In this document: piece after piece, positions 10,001 through 16,576 of the stretch | How positions within the stretch are numbered: the first letter of the stretch is position 1 | Layout of the letters: the number at the start of each line of letters is the position of its first letter | Assembly (NCBI GenBank): GCA_001560915.1 | Contig: CP014214.1 | Location: 682,001-746,000 of the forward strand | DNA length: 64,000 nucleotides | Reading direction: 5' to 3' | Source: a methanogenic archaeon ISO4-H5 | GTDB lineage: Archaea > Thermoplasmatota > Thermoplasmata > Methanomassiliicoccales > Methanomethylophilaceae | Made by a program: the position numbers and the translations under genes | Notes under the pieces: model-generated | Database searches by the model: none | Told to the model about the DNA's origin: nothing | What the model saw: only the letters and a program-made list of their open reading frames with translations

Positions 10001-13000
10001 CTGAAGGCCACTCCTCCGCCGGTAGTCTTGGACCAGCCCATGAAGATGTAGGTCTCGGATCCGGTTCCAGCCCTGGTGAAGGTGTTCGCGGGCAGTGTGA
10101 CAGGAGTACCGTAGTAGATGTGGATCTTCTCCATAGTTCCTGTTCCGCCGTTGGCATTGAAGGTTACGTCATAGTCCTTGGGGACGATTCCGCTGTAGAG
10201 AGTGTAGGCATCTTCGACCCTATCGGTCTCCTGGACCTGCTTGATGCTGCAGGATTCATCGTACCACCAGCCTCCGAACTTGTAGGCGGATTCCTCGCTG
10301 CCGACCAGATATCCGTTGGAGTCATAGACCGACGGCAGGGTTCCGAACTCGGTTCCGTGCAGACGGCTGATGGTGGTGACTGGCTCGTCACCGATCTTGT
10401 AGGTGAATCCGTCGCGGGGGTTCAGGGTAACGACCCAGATCTTGTCCTTCAGCGCTCCGGAGATCACGATTCCGCTGTGGATGTCTGCGGGTACCGTGAC
10501 GGAGGTGGTGTCGAGATCCATGGCCGTGCTGTTGTAGGTAGCATGGAGTTTGCCGTCCACTTCCTTGCCCTTGGGCACGTCGAAGGTGAATGTCTTCTCG
10601 GCCTGGGTGTACTCGGGGAGGTTCTCGAGGCTGCCGCCGGTGACGGTGGAGGTCACGGTCACAGCGTATACAGTTGCGGAAACGGCATCCTCGGCGATGA
10701 GGATGGTGTCGAGGATGTACTGCTTTCCGTCGGTTCCCTGGAGGGAGATGTTGAAGCTTCCGAGCTTGGAAGAGAGCATGTACACTCCGTAGGTTCCTCC
10801 GGCATCTGTGCCGGTGGATTCCAGGGAGAACTTGGCATAGGTGTTGTTGCCGTCGTAGAGCCACAGGTTCTCGGTCAGGCCCGACACGTTGGTACCTCCG
10901 TCGAGGTACAGGTGGACTGTGACCTGGCTGAGGGGCCTGAGCTGGGCGTAGATGGCACAGCTTCCGATGACCGACAGTGTGGTTTCGGAAGCAGTATTAT
11001 CAGCAAGAGTACCCTGTCCGCTGAGCACCCACTTGCTGAACTGGTAGGCGGTTCCTCCGTCGTACTCGATGGTGATCTCATCGCCGTAGAATGCTTCGAA
11101 CTCGGTGGTGTAGGTCTGTTCATCGTACGTGGCGGTGATGCTGCCTCCGATGGGGGCCACGATGGTGATGGTGTACTTGATCTGTTCCCAGACTGCGTAC
11201 AGCGTCAGCTTTCCGTCCTTGATGTACGTCTTGGCGATATCGCTGCTCATGTCGAAGGGCAGTTCGGAACCGATGTCGATCATGTCCGCTCCTCCTTTAG
11301 TGAAGGCCCAGCCGATGATGCGGTAACCGGTGCAGGTTGCGTTGTTACCTACGATTGTGTAGACATCGTGTTCGTCCGGGTACAGGAGGTAATCTACGGG
11401 GGACTCGATGTGTGCGGAATCAGCGTAGGGTGAAGGGGGAGCATTCAGATCCAGGTGGACAGCTATGGCCTCGTGGGTGAACTCAGCCTCCAGATAATAG
11501 GAGTCTTCGTCGATCATATAGACGGAAGTGGGAGGACGGCAGACTGTGTCGTTGTACACTCCCAGGGTGCTGGTTCCGGGCAGCTGCCAGCGGACGAACA
11601 TGATGTCCGACCTGTCTTCCAGCACCTTCGTCATGAGTGCAGTGGCACTGTCGATTCCGGTGCCGTAGGGACTTCCGTACACGGCGGTGATGGTAAACAG
11701 GTTCTCCCCATCCTTGAGATCATACTCTACTCCGCCAAGGGTGTACTTGAAGGAGACAGTGTACTCCTTACCTTCCCAGATCGCATACAGGGTCTCGTCC
11801 TTGGTGACGACATCGGCGGTGTGGCCTTCGGTGTTGCCTGCGAAGTACCACTCGTCGATGGTGTCAGGGCTCTTGGACCAGCAGACGAACGTGTATCCGT
11901 CCCATGCAGGGTCCTTGGGGGCATAGATGGCCGTTCCGCCCTCGATTATGTTGACGTACATGGTGGAACCCATTCCGTTCTGATAGTCGAAGTAGACACT
12001 GTACATGTACCTGGCATGCAGGGTCATGTCGGTCAGCAGAGGCGTGTTGAAGTTGAACTGGTTGATGTAGTTGGGGTCGGTGTACCATCCTACGAAGTTG
12101 TCCAGGGTGTTGGGACAGTCCGCTTCGGTAATGGTGGAACTGTACTCGAACGAGTACGGTGCCCTATCGATTCCGATGTTCTCATCAATGAATTTGATGT
12201 GGACCGGAGGATGTTTCTTGATGTCGACATGGACGTTGAATGTGTCCGCCACATCACCGTTGGGTTTCACAAGCTGGAAAGTGAAATTCGCATAAAGTCC
12301 GGGGGTATCGGAGACGAAATCGGTGACCGATACCTGAAGGGTTGCGATGAAAGCACCGGTCAGGGACTGGATGGTCCTGGGCTCGCCGGTGTATCCTCCG
12401 GTAACGTTGATGGAGTTCAGAGGATAGTTCCAACCGGTGGTTCCTCCGCTGTTCTTTGCGGCGGATACGAAGAGGGGGGTCTCCACGTTGGTGGTTGCGG
12501 ATACAAGGCGTATGCTGTAGTCGCTCAGGGTTGCGGGGATGAGGATATCTGCGCTGCCCTTTCCTCCGATGGTCTGGATGAGTGCACTGCTGTCCTCGAT
12601 GTCGGTGGTGGAACCCTGGATATAGATGTCCACACGTACCTCGATCCTGTTCTGCACGATGTAATCGGTCTTCTTGTCCCCATGTGCATCCAGATATTCG
12701 ACGGGCACGACCTCCTGCAGGTAGATCATTCCGTAACCGACATACTTGTTGCTGTCTTCGTTTATTCCGTAGACGTTGATCTCCAGCTGGGGCTGCTCCT
12801 GCCTGTTGTCCATGTCGTAGACATCGAATTCGGAATCGAATGAGGCCGGCAGGAACATTCCGTCACCGCCTGCCAGGGTCAGGGCCTTGGCGGGGACCAG
12901 GTTCTTGGTTCCGAGGAGGATGGAGTACTTCCCTGCTTCAGGAGTCTTGGAGTCGACGATGGTGTATCCGGACTCGGAGGTGAAGAATCCTCCGGAGTAC

Positions 13001-15201
13001 CTGATGGAGGTGTTCTTGTCCAGAGTGGGGACGTTGATGTAGTGGCTCTCGCTGACATGGGTCTTTCCGCTCTCGTAGATAAGGGTGGAAGAGGTGACGG
13101 TCTGCAGAGAACCGGTGATGAACCAGCACATACAGTTCGCGAAATCTGCGGTGTATGCGACAGTGTAGGTACCGTCGTGCTCGACCACGAATCCTCCGGG
13201 AGATCCCTTGGCACCCAGGGTGAGGGCACCGTAGTAGTTCTCGACGGTCCTGATGGAAAGGAGGGTGTATCCGTTGACGTTTCCGTAGGTCTCTCCCTGC
13301 CTGACCTCGAACATCGTACCGTTGCAGATGTACAGACGGTTGATGGGTGCGGAAGGCTTGGTCAGACCGCCGGAAGCGTTCAGACTGTTGTACTCGCCGA
13401 TCTCGGACATGGGTGCGTACAGGTAGATGGTGTTACCATCTGCGTCGCTTCCCTTGAGGTTGAGTTCGTCGATGCCGTAGAAGGCATACTTGGTGTTGTC
13501 ACCGGAACCGTTGACCTTTCCGTTGAATTTCAGGTTGGATGCGACCAGGGTCACTGTCTGTGTACGTTGCACGGACTCCATGGGTTCGGCAAGGTTGAGC
13601 TTCTCGATGAGGACCGAAGTCTCTCCGGCGGTAAGACAGGAGTTACCTGCCGCGGAGAAGGTACCGGTGAAGGTGAAGGTGTTCTCTCCGTTGATGTATA
13701 CCTGAGAACCTCCGTATACCATGGTGTCGACGAATGCGGGCTCTCCGGGAGTCAGTTCTCCGACGTCACCTCCTCCGTACACGGAGTTTCCGATGGTAAT
13801 GGTGCGTCCGATAGACTTGGTACCGCTGAAATCAGAATATCCGACGTATACGTAGGTGGTACCGGTGGTCTTACCCTTGTAACCTCCTCCGTACACGGAA
13901 CCTCCGACGGTTCCTGCGGAGACCGCCACATATGCGGACGAGCTCGATTCGGTTGAAACGCCGACCTTTGCCTCGTCAGATGCGTCGTCTCCTCTGGAAC
14001 TTCCTCCGTAGATCGAACCGCCGATGTTACCCTTCTTGACAAGAAGGTATCTCTTGCCCCTGACGGAGATGTGGGTCTCGGTTCCGAGACCTCCGGCGAA
14101 GACGTTTCCTCTGACGGTACCGCCGTTAACAGTGGCGGACGCATTGCCGACGGTGATTCCGTATGCACATCCTCCGTACATTGATCCGTTGATGGTTCCG
14201 TTGTTGAGGGTAGCGCTGGAATTCAGGAGGACGGAGTTGTGGTCCACTTTTCCGAGACCTCCTCCGTAGAGGTCGCCCATGACAGTACCGTTGTTGACGG
14301 TTGCGGAGGAGTCCTTGACGGTGATTCCGAATGCGCATCCTCCGTAGACAGTACCGCTGACGGTACCGTTGTTCATCACCACGGAGGTCGTTCCCTTGAC
14401 TGAATCGTGATCGACGGTTCCGAGACCTCCTCCGAAGACGTTACCTGCGACAGTACCGTTGTTCAGGATTGTCTGGGAGTTGCCTGCGGTGATACCGAAA
14501 GCGGCACCTCCGTAAACATCGCCGGCGACCGAGGACTCGTTGCTGATGGTGACACTCGAGTTTCCTCTGACAGAGTTGATATCAGTGGTACCGAGACCTC
14601 CCCCGTATATGTCGGTCAGCACAGAACCTCCGTTCATGGTGACCGTGGCGTCGTCAACGATACCGAGTGCGGAACCTCCGTAAACGGAGCCCTTGACGGT
14701 ACCGCTGGCCATGGTGACGGTGGAATCGCCGTTCACAGAGGTGTGGTTGGGCTCACCGAGACCTGCACCGTAGACGGATCCCGAGATCTCAGGAGTGCCG
14801 CTGATGGAGACTCTGGAACTATTGTTGACGATACCGTATGCGGAACCTCCGTAGATGTTCTCTCCGACCTTACCGCCGGTGATCGAAACGGACGAATCGT
14901 AGTTGACGGATTGCTTGTCGATCTTTCCGAGACCTCCTCCGTAGACGTGGGTGGCGATCTCTCCGCCGGTAACGGATACGGAAGAGCTGCCGTCGACCTT
15001 ACTGAATGCTCCTCCTCCGTAGACGGATCCTTCGATGGTTCCGCTCTCAACGGTAACGCTTCCGTTCTGCGAGGTCTTCGCATACTCCTGATACTTGGTG
15101 AGCGATCCTGCGGAAGTGTCGTATATGATGCTTCCTCCCTCGCTGCTGTGGTTGTACCACTCGAGGAATGTCCATCCGCCGTTGATGGTGGATTTGGAAA
15201 G
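4021..15201 (-). CDS. Giant surface protein, C-terminal fragment (split by IS copy 2)
   Basis: Open frame of about 3,726 codons from the IS edge at 15201 to the stop at 4021. The first usable start-like codon inside it is a GTG at 14736, but this is the continuation of the gene beginning at 18775. Order from the IS: about 500 residues of short repeats with the signature (S/N)VYGGG..G, spaced roughly 25-35 residues and suggesting a parallel beta-helix. A beta-rich spacer follows, then InlB-type repeats (FxGW..LxAxW). Next come MBG/YDG-like beta-sandwich repeats (motifs KVYDGTxLT, VTANYxITY, GTLTVxKA) alternating with PYDGxxHxxVxIxV repeats over about 1,700 residues. It ends in a single hydrophobic helix and a basic tail (NRVGSKVQRY), a C-terminal membrane anchor. 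Without the signal peptide on the other fragment it is unlikely to be exported. Confidence 0.85.
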   Translation of the reverse strand, partial: LSKSTINGGWTFLEWYNHSSEGGSIIYDTSAGSLTKYQEYAKTSQNGSVTVESGTIEGSVYGGGAFSKVDGSSSVSVTGGEIATHVYGGGLGKIDKQSVNYDSSVSITGGKVGENIYGGSAYGIVNNSSRVSISGTPEISGSVYGAGLGEPNHTSVNGDSTVTMASGTVKGSVYGGSALGIVDDATVTMNGGSVLTDIYGGGLGTTDINSVRGNSSVTISNESSVAGDVYGGAAFGITAGNSQTILNNGTVAGNVFGGGLGTVDHDSVKGTTSVVMNNGTVSGTVYGGCAFGITVKDSSATVNNGTVMGDLYGGGLGKVDHNSVLLNSSATLNNGTINGSMYGGCAYGITVGNASATVNGGTVRGNVFAGGLGTETHISVRGKRYLLVKKGNIGGSIYGGSSRGDDASDEAKVGVSTESSSSAYVAVSAGTVGGSVYGGGYKGKTTGTTYVYVGYSDFSGTKSIGRTITIGNSVYGGGDVGELTPGEPAFVDTMVYGGSQVYINGENTFTFTGTFSAAGNSCLTAGETSVLIEKLNLAEPMESVQRTQTVTLVASNLKFNGKVNGSGDNTKYAFYGIDELNLKGSDADGNTIYLYAPMSEIGEYNSLNASGGLTKPSAPINRLYICNGTMFEVRQGETYGNVNGYTLLSIRTVENYYGALTLGAKGSPGGFVVEHDGTYTVAYTADFANCMCWFITGSLQTVTSSTLIYESGKTHVSESHYINVPTLDKNTSIRYSGGFFTSESGYTIVDSKTPEAGKYSILLGTKNLVPAKALTLAGGDGMFLPASFDSEFDVYDMDNRQEQPQLEINVYGINEDSNKYVGYGMIYLQEVVPVEYLDAHGDKKTDYIVQNRIEVRVDIYIQGSTTDIEDSSALIQTIGGKGSADILIPATLSDYSIRLVSATTNVETPLFVSAAKNSGGTTGWNYPLNSINVTGGYTGEPRTIQSLTGAFIATLQVSVTDFVSDTPGLYANFTFQLVKPNGDVADTFNVHVDIKKHPPVHIKFIDENIGIDRAPYSFEYSSTITEADCPNTLDNFVGWYTDPNYINQFNFNTPLLTDMTLHARYMYSVYFDYQNGMGSTMYVNIIEGGTAIYAPKDPAWDGYTFVCWSKSPDTIDEWYFAGNTEGHTADVVTKDETLYAIWEGKEYTVSFKYTLGGVEYDLKDGENLFTITAVYGSPYGTGIDSATALMTKVLEDRSDIMFVRWQLPGTSTLGVYNDTVCRPPTSVYMIDEDSYYLEAEFTHEAIAVHLDLNAPPSPYADSAHIESPVDYLLYPDEHDVYTIVGNNATCTGYRIIGWAFTKGGADMIDIGSELPFDMSSDIAKTYIKDGKLTLYAVWEQIKYTITIVAPIGGSITATYDEQTYTTEFEAFYGDEITIEYDGGTAYQFSKWVLSGQGTLADNTASETTLSVIGSCAIYAQLRPLSQVTVHLYLDGGTNVSGLTENLWLYDGNNTYAKFSLESTGTDAGGTYGVYMLSSKLGSFNISLQGTDGKQYILDTILIAEDAVSATVYAVTVTSTVTGGSLENLPEYTQAEKTFTFDVPKGKEVDGKLHATYNSTAMDLDTTSVTVPADIHSGIVISGALKDKIWVVTLNPRDGFTYKIGDEPVTTISRLHGTEFGTLPSVYDSNGYLVGSEESAYKFGGWWYDESCSIKQVQETDRVEDAYTLYSGIVPKDYDVTFNANGGTGTMEKIHIYYGTPVTLPANTFTRAGTGSETYIFMGWSKTTGGGVAFSDKETVTNVSSDGDAVELFAVWLHVVPYSGEYNGEGQKPTVEGAGATIYYSTTEALDGSNYSTKGTTECPMIKDVGNHTYYYYVKDAKVGIAGSVNSTITAVPLTVKADSKSITYGQAVPEFTATATGLKGSDKLEDLGTLVFTCSYEQYGNAGTYDITVTGASSSNYIITIEKGLLTVNKKELSITGLSISDKVYDGTTQVTLTGTPVISGLEGSDEITLSNISAAFPSKDVSTTDEYYTINITYTANGATGNYILPTISCTAKITPKAATITSRSAEITYGEDGKLTLKNDSVDTDGFVNAEGVICTGFPTLTTATTINNEFEYEMSGSTLASNYVITVNYGKLTIRPATIVIESLLPYSGDYDGEAHNIASNYVAKAVDNQTPVWQFSKDGSSWADMIQVTNSTESGTYKYRVTADNHTTLEGDISVVVRDTKIDIPVLENHVYDGNPYDPTEDLDDTYYTWTSEAKTDAGDYSVTFTLRNPANNSWKGTDEDSVTVTYKITKAPASATIEKNNRTYNGAAAPLVTVSDKVGGEITFSVDNPEGTYSATIPERTDAGTYKVYWKIASDSNHEAAEGNVEVTIAKATPSLTPVVPTLTYNGSEQTLLTDVTAPSEVTVKYSLDKDGTYTETVPTAKNAGTYTVYYKTDATDNYTAITNGEVSITIAKATYNGTINFINKDVQYNAAPQSIEITASEPIPAEIGVVYTPSNTFTDVGEHPVTVSFNVGNNYNQIPSKSATLKIYVKDMKYTPTGYVGDYDGASHPMVDISLTEPVSADITYSLDGVSYTTVCPTVTDAGSGTVYYRIAALGYETVNATATYEVRKVALTFTSGTPAAKAYDGTALTDETVTLTVGSLISGHSFVKSVTGSQTNAGTSANTFTVTIRDSSDADVTANYNITYLPGTLTVDKAIFNHMTFPETTVKYDGAEHELVIVFDEGYSALPAGITVAYTGNKGTEIGDYNATATFTVNGNYQAIDPMQATLHIVEIDMDIAENKVYKAVYDGAAHNVISITVTSPAGAVIQYSTDNVSWSTTCPTITDVGTQEFWYKITAEHCNDYNGHATAEVTKRAITYASSAASKVYDGTPLTLNTGTVSAGSLVTGHAITATFTGTQTDAGSSNNTCTIVIRDSSENDVTANYSITYAPGKLTVEKATYDTRYITFAGDEVRYDGAEHKIEIAVDALHPLPADFEVQYTANKGTEIGVYNATAHFKLLTGNYNAIEDMHAVLTIRTYDIDYTATVYNAPYDGVAHKAVEISVSTAGSVVEYSTDGGTTYSTDCPEYVKAGSYPVKYRITAVGYDTVNESVTVEIEKLSLSVSSASGTKTYDGTPLTAPALTISGSTAAGQTTSGSASGTITNVGEVTNTISFLVRDADSNDVTENYIVNKTEGTLKVTAAPVTITIETSTFMYDGQPKEPKATAYGLAPGDAMTINLRYSPSNPVNAGTYAVSVRTISMSSGSLTNYEVDSSAVTTMTILPGYIPAPKADTTVFVYNGTIQTYTIAPSNMYTVSGESQINAGTYTVTVSLRNKVNTAWESTGTTDDLTYEFTIGKRTLSVVANQVAKSYGEADPEFTYSFTGAVTGESPRFSGSLVPLSSNMGNNDVGIGTLAIGDNGAFKASNYEMTFNGTARYTINPVYVTLPPAPGSYGVLYYTGEELTAYEDGTYYTVVGGKATEVGTYTATLVLKDTEHYIWSDTQGNVDRTLQYKIILAPINLTYTAYQGAYDGHYHPVVTINDYDGADVVYSYDLENWSSEVPQVKSAAESGIVYIKATKVNHATFNAEVPFSITKVALDVYIEDKHIDPAAPLPEFTVSAQGLLGDDTVADLTAVFEFATDYAQDGICGVYRIYCLNEPEDASYEITVHDGKLSVYSHMAKVIWEDKKYYYNGNVQDIKVVLQDENGNDIVCDVTVTDLDGNPVQFIEKGDYIVTVNLPDGYMLSPDSAPLVKQISILPVQQRTHDFFILGPFILLVILLCMILLSLNRVGSKVQRY
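15186..15201 (+). repeat. 16-bp target-site duplication, left copy
   Basis: TGGTGGATTTGGAAAG directly precedes the IS tip TGTTTTAGAAA and is repeated exactly at 16585-16600. Confidence 0.95.
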
Positions 15202-15240
15202 TGTTTTAGAAACAAGATAAGTTTACAGCAGAATGAATCT

Positions 15241-15303
15241 GAGCGAACAGACACGAGTGAGTGAGCTGACGAAGTCGGCGAACGAACGAGTGTCTGTTCG
15301 CTC
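15241..15303 (+). repeat. Subterminal hairpin with tandem GA mismatches, transposase side
   Basis: 63 nt. A 14-bp perfect outer stem (GAGCGAACAGACAC with its complement) encloses an inner stem. There GT/AC, GT/AC and GC/GC steps alternate with facing GA dinucleotides that would form tandem sheared G-A pairs. A T-G wobble and a GAC/GTC stem then close a GAA triloop. C-GAA-G loops are known to be exceptionally stable in DNA. It lies 48 bp upstream of the transposase ATG, on the coding strand. Confidence 0.85.
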
Positions 15304-15350
15304 CTGCAAAGACTTATCAAAAGTTAGGGTTTTTTCCAGGTTGTCGAAAC

Positions 15351-16352
15351 ATGCAAAAAACCCTAAGTCATCATGAGAAACAAAGGTTAAAAAAGATAGC
15401 CTTGACCGAGCGGAAAAGAGCCCTCGTTTTGGAGAGGTTCTGCTTTGAAAATGGGCGTTCCGATAAGGAACGCTCCTCGCTGAGGGATATCGGAAAGAAA
15501 TTCGGATATTCCCACACGCACATCCGTTCCCTTCGCAACCGTTTCCTGAAGGCAAAGCATTACCACAGATTCGGAGTGCCCTACACCAAATACACCAAGA
15601 TCGAGGGCTACACGAAAATGCTGGCCCCGAAACGCCCGGGGCCGGCAAAAGGACAGTACACTCCGAAACGCGATGAAATCAGGGACGCTGTGATCGAAAC
15701 GAAGCAAGCCTACATGAAACTGGGTGCCGCCAAGATCGGCAAGATCTCGGGTGTCAATGCATCCCATCCCACAGTACATGCGGTGCTCCGGGAAGCGGGA
15801 TTCGAGAATGTCACGATGCGCATCGGGAAGGTCTACAAATCCTTCGAGATGCCACATGCCAACGACATGTGGCAGATCGACTACGTGGAGCTGGGAACAG
15901 ACAGAACTACAGGCAGAAAGGTAGAGTTCCTGTCGGTCATAGACGACAAGTCACGCAGGATGCTGTCTCATACCGTCGACGTGTATGCGACGACGGATAA
16001 CGTTCTCAGGATACTGGAAGAATGCATAGAGGAATACGGTACACCCAGAGCCATACTTTCGGATCATGGTACCCAATGGGCTGCCAATAACGGAGGGGAT
16101 ACGAGATTCGACGAGTGGTGCGAATCCAAAGGTATCCGTCATGTTATGGGTGGCGTACGCAAACCGACGACCCAAGGCAAGGTGGAACGCTGGCACGGGT
16201 CGATTCGCCGCGAGGCGAATCTTCCCGGAGAAGCAACCCTGGAGGAATATGACGCACTCATGAGCCAGTATATCGAATTCTACAACGAAACACGCCCGCA
16301 TTGGGCATTGGATCTGAAGACTCCTTCTTCCGTATTCTGTGAAGACAGATAG
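15351..16352 (+). CDS. DDE transposase with integrase core (IS481/IS1202-like)
   Basis: 333 aa. Catalyses cutting and joining of the element ends. A basic N-terminus is followed by a helix-turn-helix at about residues 42-66 (RDIGKKFGYSHTHIRSLRNR) and a linker. The RNase-H-fold integrase core starts near 165. The catalytic triad is D177 (WQIDYVE), D238 (ILSDHGTQW) and E279 (GKVERWHGS), with 40 residues between the last two. The C-terminal motif YNETRPHWALDLKTP is typical of this group. The ATG at 15351 lies just past the subterminal hairpin. The gene is intact and matches the partial copies at both window edges, so it is probably active or recently active. It opposes the interrupted host gene. 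Confidence 0.93.
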   Translation: MQKTLSHHEKQRLKKIALTERKRALVLERFCFENGRSDKERSSLRDIGKKFGYSHTHIRSLRNRFLKAKHYHRFGVPYTKYTKIEGYTKMLAPKRPGPAKGQYTPKRDEIRDAVIETKQAYMKLGAAKIGKISGVNASHPTVHAVLREAGFENVTMRIGKVYKSFEMPHANDMWQIDYVELGTDRTTGRKVEFLSVIDDKSRRMLSHTVDVYATTDNVLRILEECIEEYGTPRAILSDHGTQWAANNGGDTRFDEWCESKGIRHVMGGVRKPTTQGKVERWHGSIRREANLPGEATLEEYDALMSQYIEFYNETRPHWALDLKTPSSVFCEDR

Positions 16353-16460
16353 CTGCAGTGTGCGATTTTGATTGCACAGTGAAGCCCTGCATCGGTTTCT
16401 GTCAGCGTGAGCTATGGAGATTTTTCGCCGGATACAGTTCGAAAGAGTAGGCGCGCGCGT

Positions 16461-16520
16461 AGAAAGACCGTGTTTACTCACTCGCGACTCCGTCAGCTCG
16501 TTCGTAAACACGGTCTTTCT
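16461..16520 (-). repeat. Subterminal hairpin with tandem GA mismatches, distal side
   Basis: 60 nt. The perfect 17-bp outer stem is AGAAAGACCGTGTTTAC with its complement. Read on the minus strand, the inner part again has AC/GT and GC/GC steps between facing GA dinucleotides. A GAC/GTC stem closes a GGA triloop and one T is bulged. Its GA-bearing strand is opposite to that of the other end, so the two hairpins form an inverted pair about 1.2 kb apart. Confidence 0.8.
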
Positions 16521-16576
16521 ATGATTCTGTTTTATATTTCCAACTAAATCACTTCTTCTGGAAACAAATCCTCTTT

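Noticed and set aside
4810-13956. Several long plus-strand frames (up to about 960 codons) opposite the giant adhesin
   Set aside because: They are shadows produced by the strong third-position bias of the minus-strand gene; the products resemble no family.
15241-15303. IS hairpin considered as a CRISPR repeat or integron-like site
   Set aside because: There is a single inverted repeat per end with no spacer array, and its position is fixed relative to the IS tips.
14733-15320. Minus-strand frame of 195 codons bridging IS copy 2 and the giant gene
   Set aside because: It is in a different frame from the giant gene and starts in the IS hairpin.
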